This document shows positions 4,875 through 9,418 of a stretch of DNA of 9,418 nucleotides, piece after piece. The notes below the pieces were generated by a model that saw only the letters and a program-made list of their open reading frames with translations, did not search any database and had not been told where the DNA came from. Within the stretch, counting starts at the first letter, position 1, and the number at the start of each line of letters is the position of its first letter. This DNA is from Puniceicoccales bacterium (GTDB taxonomy: Bacteria; Verrucomicrobiota; Verrucomicrobiia; Opitutales; JAIRKQ01), in assembly GCA_031270385.1 (NCBI GenBank), contig JAISXS010000055.1, forward strand, positions 1-9,418, in the 5' to 3' direction. The position numbers and the translations under genes are program-made.

Positions 4875-7556
4875 ATGAGCACAGTATACGAATTTGGAGG
4901 AAAAACCGATGGAGATGCAACCATGCGTTCCCTACTCGGTGGCAAGGGAGCAAATCTCGCGGAAATGGCGAAAATAGGGTTGCCCGTACCACCGGGCTTC
5001 ACAATTACGACGGAAGCGTGTTCGGAATATTATAAAAACGGTGGCCGATTACCGGATGCCGTGTGGGAAGCGGCGAAAAGTGCCCTAAAAAACGTTGAAA
5101 AACAACAGGGAAAAATTTTTGGGGATGCGAAAAATCCATTGCTGTTCTCCGTGCGTTCTGGAGCAAGGGAGTCGATGCCAGGGATGATGGACACAATCCT
5201 AAATCTCGGCTTAAACGACGACACCGTTATCGGGCAGGCAGAACGAAGTAGTAACCCGCGATTTGCCTACGATTGCTACCGCCGGTTCATTCAAATGTAT
5301 GGCGATGTTGTCATGGGAGTGCACGCGGAAAATGACGACTCCGGGGACCCATTCGAAAAGATTTTATCGGATGTCAAAAAGGAAACCGGTGTCGCAAGCG
5401 ATCCGGATCTCACAGCAGAAAGCTTGAGAGAAACAGTCTCCCGCTACAAAAAGTTGATTTTCGAACGAACCGGTAGGGATTTCCCACAGGATGTCTTTGC
5501 CCAGTTGATGGGTGCGATTGGTGCGGTTTTTGGGTCCTGGCACAACGAAAGGGCGGTTATTTATCGCAGGAAATATGATATTCCGACGGAATGGGGAACT
5601 GCAGTGAATGTGCAAAGCATGGTATTCGGGAACATGGGAAATGATTGTGCGACTGGTGTCGCATTCACCAGGGATCCGGCGAACGGAGAAAACGTTTTCT
5701 ACGGAGAATATCTAATTAATGCACAGGGAGAAGACGTCGTCGCTGGAATTCGCACGCCGCGACCGATCGCAGATTTAAAAGACGACATGCCGGCCGCCTA
5801 TAATCAATTGATAGAGGTCAGAGGGACGCTCGAACATCACTTCCGCGACATGCAGGACTTTGAATTCACCGTCGAAAGCAACAGGTTATACATGCTGCAG
5901 ACTAGGGCCGGAAAACGTACCGGTTTATCGGCGGTGAGAATTGCCGTTGAGATGGTGGACGAAGGATTGATCGATAAGGAAACGGCGGTCAAACGCATAC
6001 CAGCCGATTCCATCTCATCGCTACTCGTACCGATTTTCAACGCGTCTGACAAAGAAAAAGTAAAAAAAATGGCATCCGGGTTGCCAGCTGGTCCGGGAGC
6101 TGCCTCCGGGAACGTTTATTTCTCAGCTAAAAAAGCAGAGGAGATGCGCAGCCGAGGTGAAAAAGTTGTTCTATGTCGCACGGAAACTTCCCCGGAGGAC
6201 ATCCGTGGGATGCTGGCGGCGGAAGGAATTGTCACCAGCCACGGCGGTGTGAGTTCCCACGCCGCGTTGGTTGCCAGGCAGATGGGAAAAGTCTGTGTCT
6301 GCGGAGCTGGAGGACTAGTCGTTGATTACTCCAAAAAACAGATATCCGCTGGCGGTGTCACCGTGCGCGAGGGGGAACCGATTTCCATAGATGGCACAAC
6401 CGGCGAAATTTTCGTCGGCCGCGTCGACACAGCGCCATCGGAAGTAACACGCGTTTTAAACGGCGAAATGGTGGCTGAGGAAAGCTACACGTTTCGCATG
6501 TTCGACGCCGTGATGTCCTGGGCGGATCGTTATCGCAAACTCGGTGTCTACACAAATGCGGATAGTCCGGGGCAAGCGAAAGCAGCGATACAACTTGGCG
6601 CTAAGGGAATAGGCCTCTGTCGAACGGAACACATGTTTTTCGAAGGGGAACGCATTGATTACATGCGAGAGATGATATTGGCAGATAATGAAGTCGATCG
6701 CAGGTCGGCATTAGAAAAATTAAAACCCTTGCAACGCGATGATTTTGAAGGCATTTTCAGGGAAATGATGGGATATCCGGTGACTATCCGACTGCTTGAC
6801 CCACCGTTGCACGAATTTTTACCACACGAACGCAATGCAATCGAAGCGTTGGCAAAAAAAATGGGAAAAGATTCCGCAGCTTTGGAGTTGCGCGTCGAGT
6901 CGATGTCAGAAAGTAATCCGATGCTCGGATATCGCGGATGTCGTCTAGGAATTTCATATCCCGAAATAACAGCTATGCAAGCGGCGGCGATATTTGAGGC
7001 GGCAGCCAAAATAAAAATAGAAGGCATCGACGTCCATCCTGAAGTGATGGTTCCGCTCACGACATTTGCCGCCGAATTCAAGCATCAGGCAAAGATAATT
7101 CGGGAGGTCGCCAGCGAAATCGGGAGCAAATTCGGCGTGTCAATAGAATACAAAGTCGGCACAATGATTGAGATTCCACGGGCATGCCTACGTGCTGGGG
7201 AGATAGCCGAAGAAGCGGAGTTTTTCAGCTTCGGAACCAATGATCTCACGCAGACTGCGCTTGGAATGAGCCGGGATGATGCCAACGGATTCCTTCCCAA
7301 ATACCTCGAGCAGGAAATAATACGTAACAACCCATTTGCAACGATTGATGAACTCGGAGTCGGCGAACTGATAAAAATTGCGTGCGAACGCGGTCGTGCT
7401 ACGCGGAAAGACCTTGAAATCGGGATTTGCGGCGAACACGGTGGTGATCCGGCATCCATAAGAATATGCAACGAAATCGGATTGTCCTACGTTAGTTGCT
7501 CGCCAAACCGTGTGCCTGTCGCGAGATTGGCCGCTGCACAGGCTGCTCTTGGATAG
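4875..7556 (+). CDS. ppdK: pyruvate, phosphate dikinase
   Basis: 893 aa, full length for bacterial PPDK, which reversibly converts ATP, Pi and pyruvate to AMP, PPi and phosphoenolpyruvate in the cytoplasm. Domains in order: N-terminal ATP-grasp (about 1-345; GGKGANLAEM, VRSGARESMPGMMDTILNLG and LQTRAGKRTG typical), swivelling phosphohistidine domain (about 400-515) with GGVSSHAA and catalytic His462, and the C-terminal PEP/pyruvate TIM barrel (about 530-893) with GLCRTEHMF, GTMIEIPRA, SFGTNDLTQ and GICGEHGGDP carrying catalytic Cys853. The residue two before the His is Ser460, where the regulatory Thr lies in plant enzymes. ATG 4875 has a strong ribosome site and promoter. No defect is visible. 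Depending on flux it serves PPi-linked glycolysis or gluconeogenesis; the nearby dehydrogenase uses the same pyruvate pool, but on the other strand. Confidence 0.97.
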   Translation: MSTVYEFGGKTDGDATMRSLLGGKGANLAEMAKIGLPVPPGFTITTEACSEYYKNGGRLPDAVWEAAKSALKNVEKQQGKIFGDAKNPLLFSVRSGARESMPGMMDTILNLGLNDDTVIGQAERSSNPRFAYDCYRRFIQMYGDVVMGVHAENDDSGDPFEKILSDVKKETGVASDPDLTAESLRETVSRYKKLIFERTGRDFPQDVFAQLMGAIGAVFGSWHNERAVIYRRKYDIPTEWGTAVNVQSMVFGNMGNDCATGVAFTRDPANGENVFYGEYLINAQGEDVVAGIRTPRPIADLKDDMPAAYNQLIEVRGTLEHHFRDMQDFEFTVESNRLYMLQTRAGKRTGLSAVRIAVEMVDEGLIDKETAVKRIPADSISSLLVPIFNASDKEKVKKMASGLPAGPGAASGNVYFSAKKAEEMRSRGEKVVLCRTETSPEDIRGMLAAEGIVTSHGGVSSHAALVARQMGKVCVCGAGGLVVDYSKKQISAGGVTVREGEPISIDGTTGEIFVGRVDTAPSEVTRVLNGEMVAEESYTFRMFDAVMSWADRYRKLGVYTNADSPGQAKAAIQLGAKGIGLCRTEHMFFEGERIDYMREMILADNEVDRRSALEKLKPLQRDDFEGIFREMMGYPVTIRLLDPPLHEFLPHERNAIEALAKKMGKDSAALELRVESMSESNPMLGYRGCRLGISYPEITAMQAAAIFEAAAKIKIEGIDVHPEVMVPLTTFAAEFKHQAKIIREVASEIGSKFGVSIEYKVGTMIEIPRACLRAGEIAEEAEFFSFGTNDLTQTALGMSRDDANGFLPKYLEQEIIRNNPFATIDELGVGELIKIACERGRATRKDLEIGICGEHGGDPASIRICNEIGLSYVSCSPNRVPVARLAAAQAALG

Positions 7557-7660
7557 TTTAGAATCTTGAATAGTAGAAAAAAAGCACAAAAGTCTTCATC
7601 CCTCTCCGTGATGAAAAGCGTGTGATCCGGGGGCATGTATTTCCTAAGCTGAAACACTTC

Positions 7661-7669
7661 TGGTAAAAT
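7661..7669 (+). promoter_or_regulatory. candidate extended -10 promoter of prfB
   Basis: TGGTAAAAT (TGn followed by TAAAAT) fits an extended -10 element about 28 bp upstream of the prfB start. The -35 position (TTCCTA, 7641-7646) is poor, as extended -10 promoters allow. A second TAAAAT follows at 7673. The 140-bp gap after ppdK argues for some independent control, but the match is weak. Confidence 0.3.
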
Positions 7670-7696
7670 GGATAAAATTTAGTAATGCGTTGAGGG

Positions 7697-8833
7697 ATGC
7701 AAGAATTGTCTGAGTTCGTACTGGCAGCCAACGAAATCAATAAAAGAGTAACATCGTTGTCGACATTCCTTGGCATCGATGGGATAAAAGATGAAATCGC
7801 GCGGCTGGAAGCGACGACTGCGGCATCGGATTTTTGGAACGACCAAAATTTAGCTAAGGCAACGGGGAGTAAATTGCACGCCCTGAAATCCAAAGTGGCA
7901 AGCATCGAGGGCCTGAAAAAAATGGCCGACGACATGGGAGTTCTGCTGGAATTCGCCTCATCCGATCCGGAGAATGTGGAACATTTCCAAGAATTGAACC
8001 AACTGATCGAAAAAATTTCATCAAATTTGGACAAATTCGAGTTAGCGTCGTACCTAAATGGCAAGCATGACCATTGCAATGCCATTCTAAGTATTCACGC
8101 AGGAGCTGGAGGAACGGAGTCCTGCGATTGGGCGGATATGATTTTACGAATGTATATGCGGTGGGCAGAACGCAACAATTTTGACGCCGAAATACAGGAT
8201 ATACAACCCGGAGAAGAAGCTGGAATCGGCAGCGTAACAGTTCGCATATCCGGGGAAAATGCGTATGGATACGCCAAAGCTGAACGCGGTGTCCACCGCC
8301 TTGTGCGAATTAGTCCGTTTGATTCAAACAAGCGTAGGCACACATCCTTTTGTTCCGTCGACGTAATCGCGGAAATCGACGACGATGAAGACCTCGAAAT
8401 TAGCGACACCGACATAAAAATTGACACCTATCGATCGAGCGGCAAGGGTGGCCAACACGTCAACAAAACCGAATCTGCCATTCGCATCACACACATCCCG
8501 ACCGGCATTGTCGTTACCTGCCAGAATGAGCGTTCCCAGCATAAAAATAAGGAATCGGCGATGAAAAGTCTTCGCTCCCGACTCTACGAAAAAATTGAAG
8601 ATGAGAAGCGGGCCACTATGGAAAAATTCTATGGTCCGAAGGGGGAAATCGGATGGGGAAATCAAATACGCAGCTACGTCTTCCAACCGTACCAAATGGT
8701 GAAAGATCTTCGCACTGGTACGGAAACCAGCGATGTCCAAGGAGTAATGGATGGAAACATCGACCAATTCATTTTTTCATGGCTGAAGGCCGGATGTCCA
8801 AAAGACAGGAGTGGCCGTGTTGCGATCCCGTAG
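7697..8833 (+). CDS. prfB: peptide chain release factor 2
   Basis: 378 aa, close to the family's usual ~365. RF2 recognises UGA and UAA and triggers peptide release. Seen: helical N-terminal domain (about 1-115), HAGAGGTESCDWA (134-146), the stop-codon anticodon SPF (206-208, specific to RF2) and GGQ (251-253) in SSGKGGQHVNKTESAIRITHIPTG, then SQHKNKESAM. The stop is UAG, read by RF1. The region where many bacteria carry an in-frame UGA and +1 shift (LSTFLGIDG, about 21-29) reads through with no stop, so no programmed frameshift is present. The start is uncertain: ATG 7697 directly abuts GAGGG (7692-7696), too close for that site, while TTG 7706 lies 9 nt from it and would give 375 aa. A mini-ORF ATG CGT TGA (7685-7693) precedes ATG 7697 in the same frame. 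It follows ppdK by 140 nt. Confidence 0.95.
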   Translation: MQELSEFVLAANEINKRVTSLSTFLGIDGIKDEIARLEATTAASDFWNDQNLAKATGSKLHALKSKVASIEGLKKMADDMGVLLEFASSDPENVEHFQELNQLIEKISSNLDKFELASYLNGKHDHCNAILSIHAGAGGTESCDWADMILRMYMRWAERNNFDAEIQDIQPGEEAGIGSVTVRISGENAYGYAKAERGVHRLVRISPFDSNKRRHTSFCSVDVIAEIDDDEDLEISDTDIKIDTYRSSGKGGQHVNKTESAIRITHIPTGIVVTCQNERSQHKNKESAMKSLRSRLYEKIEDEKRATMEKFYGPKGEIGWGNQIRSYVFQPYQMVKDLRTGTETSDVQGVMDGNIDQFIFSWLKAGCPKDRSGRVAIP

Positions 8834-8918
8834 AAAGGCAAAAAATGGAGAGAGCAGAAACGGGTGCAGGCCGTAAAAGAAGACATTTTAAAAAATAGCT
8901 CGGAAATTTGGAAAGATG

Positions 8919-9022
8919 TATAGCTGTTTCACCCGAGAAGGGCGTATTTTCCTTTGCAAAAAGAAAAATTTTCCCGCCAAGTACCGTTGAATAAGATGCC
9001 CCTGTCGGGCGTGACAGCTATA
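8919..9022 (-). repeat. palindromic repeat copy R3 (Correia-like, 104 bp)
   Basis: Left arm 8919-8945 (TATAGCTGTTTCACCCGA...GGGCGT) and right arm 8996-9022 (ATGCCCCTGTCGGGCGTG...CTATA) are 27-bp inverted repeats, 21 of 27 matching. The core, read on the minus strand, is CAACGGTACTTGGCGGG (about 8973-8990). R3 ends exactly where R4 begins. Between the prfB stop and R3 (8834-8918) I see nothing beyond a 17-codon open frame that I do not accept as a gene. Confidence 0.8.
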
Positions 9023-9128
9023 TATAGTTATCTTACCCGAAAAAAGCATGCTGCTTTTTCCATAAAAACATGAATCTTTCCGTCAAATATCGTCAGATAG
9101 AATGCTTTTTTTGGGTAAGATGACTGTA
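9023..9128 (-). repeat. palindromic repeat copy R4, perfect 27-bp stem (106 bp)
   Basis: Bases 9023-9049 (TATAGTTATCTTACCCG...GCAT) pair without a mismatch (three G-T wobbles) with 9102-9128 (ATGC...GGGTAAGATGACTGTA), leaving a 52-nt loop. The core on the minus strand is TGACGATATTTGACGG (about 9082-9097). It is the best-preserved copy and so probably the youngest. Transcribed, it would form a long hairpin downstream of prfB. Confidence 0.88.
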
Positions 9129-9228
9129 GTTATTTCGCCTTAAAAGGGCGTGCTTTCCTTTATAAAAAGGAGAACTCACCACCAAGTATCGTTGGATTGG
9201 AATGCCCTTATCGAGCGTGACGGCTACA
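9125..9228 (-). repeat. palindromic repeat copy R5 (Correia-like, 104 bp)
   Basis: Left arm 9125-9151 (TGTAGTTATTTCGCC...GGGCGT) and right arm 9202-9228 (ATGCCCTTATCGAGCG...GGCTACA) match at about 17 of 27 positions. The core on the minus strand, CAACGATACTTGGTGG (about 9180-9195), is well kept. The first four bases (TGTA) are the last four of R4. The right arm contains the stop codon and last six codons of the minus-strand gene at the window end. Confidence 0.78.
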
Positions 9229-9418
9229 GCTACTCAGAGTTTCTAGGAATTTTAAATAGTGGTCCACTAATGTTTCATACACTTCGATCGTCTGTTCAGA
9301 GAAATAACCCCGCGGTGTTTGGCGGGCATTGATGGCATCTCCCAAAATCACGTCAAAGTCATCTGCTCCGGCGGCAAACGCTTCCAATATATAGGTAACT
9401 TGCGCGGCGGTCGGCCTT
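9208..9418 (-). CDS. C-terminal part of an unrecognised protein (5' end outside the window)
   Basis: A minus-strand frame enters from the right edge and is open for 69 codons to TAA (9210-9208). The fragment begins RPTAAQVTYILEAFAAGADD and continues with FDVILGDAIN, QTPRGYFSE and TIEVYETLVDHYLKFLETLSS. It looks like a soluble, helical, acidic C-terminus, and its third codon positions behave like real coding sequence, but I cannot name the family. The final CSRHAR and the stop are encoded by the right arm of repeat R5, so the native C-terminus probably ended near LETL or a few residues later and was replaced when the repeat arrived. The orientation is convergent with prfB. Confidence 0.7.
   Translation of the reverse strand, partial: RPTAAQVTYILEAFAAGADDFDVILGDAINARQTPRGYFSEQTIEVYETLVDHYLKFLETLSSCSRHAR

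Noticed and set aside
7590..7616. Small hairpin TTCATC...GATGAA after ppdK
   Set aside because: Only six base pairs with a 9-nt loop and no U-run, so it is not a convincing terminator or riboswitch.
8845..8898. 17-codon frame MERAETGAGRKRRHFKK after prfB, with AAAGG 6 nt upstream
   Set aside because: The spacing is good and the peptide is basic, but it is too short to judge and resembles nothing I recognise; it would need conservation or translation data.
8919..9228. Considered as a CRISPR array because repeats recur at about 104 bp
   Set aside because: The units are palindromic and abut without spacers, the arms vary in sequence, and there are no cas genes; they are insertion-type repeats.
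9150..9332. Plus-strand 60-codon frame at the right end
   Set aside because: It overlaps repeat R5 and the minus-strand frame that has real protein character through the window edge; it is taken as a shadow.

Overview
The window reads as chromosomal DNA of a Gram-negative bacterium of moderate GC. The Gram-negative call rests on an FtsX-type permease and ATPase pair of the LolCDE lipoprotein-releasing type. I cannot place the organism from sequence alone. A single Lol permease, PPDK and a release factor 2 without frameshift would fit several non-proteobacterial lineages, for example the PVC group, but that is a weak inference.

Layout, left to right. (1) 1-358: a short open frame cut by the window edge, then remnants and two complete copies of a ~104-bp palindromic repeat with TATAG...CTATA ends. 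(2) 379-1554, minus strand: a 391-aa Gln/Pro-rich, apparently disordered protein of unknown function, built from degenerate ~28-31-residue tandem modules. Upstream lies a very AT-rich leader (1555-1851) holding a perfect 11-bp inverted repeat whose halves lie 106 bp apart. (3) 4717 back to 1852, minus strand: a compact three-gene operon of Lol-type permease, LolD-type ATPase (8-nt overlap) and a lactate/malate dehydrogenase family enzyme that begins within about 13 nt of the lolD stop. (4) 4718-4874: a divergent intergenic region with a good sigma70-type promoter for the rightward genes. (5) 4875-8833, plus strand: pyruvate phosphate dikinase (ppdK), then peptide chain release factor 2 (prfB), which has no programmed frameshift but a two-codon UGA-terminated mini-ORF in frame just before its start. 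(6) 8834-9228: three more copies of the palindromic repeat, end to end, in the opposite orientation to the left-hand copies. (7) 9208-9418, minus strand: the C-terminal 69 codons of an unrecognised gene whose last six codons and stop lie inside the last repeat copy.

The metabolic genes are ordinary: PPDK interconverts pyruvate and phosphoenolpyruvate, and the dehydrogenase would draw on the same pyruvate or malate pool. The lol pair serves envelope lipoprotein export. The most unusual content is the repeat family. By architecture (about 104 bp, 27-bp terminal inverted repeats starting TATAG, TA-type ends) it closely resembles the Neisseria Correia elements but has a different sequence. Copies sit shoulder to shoulder, share terminal TATA or TGTA bases, and one supplies the 3' end of a coding sequence.
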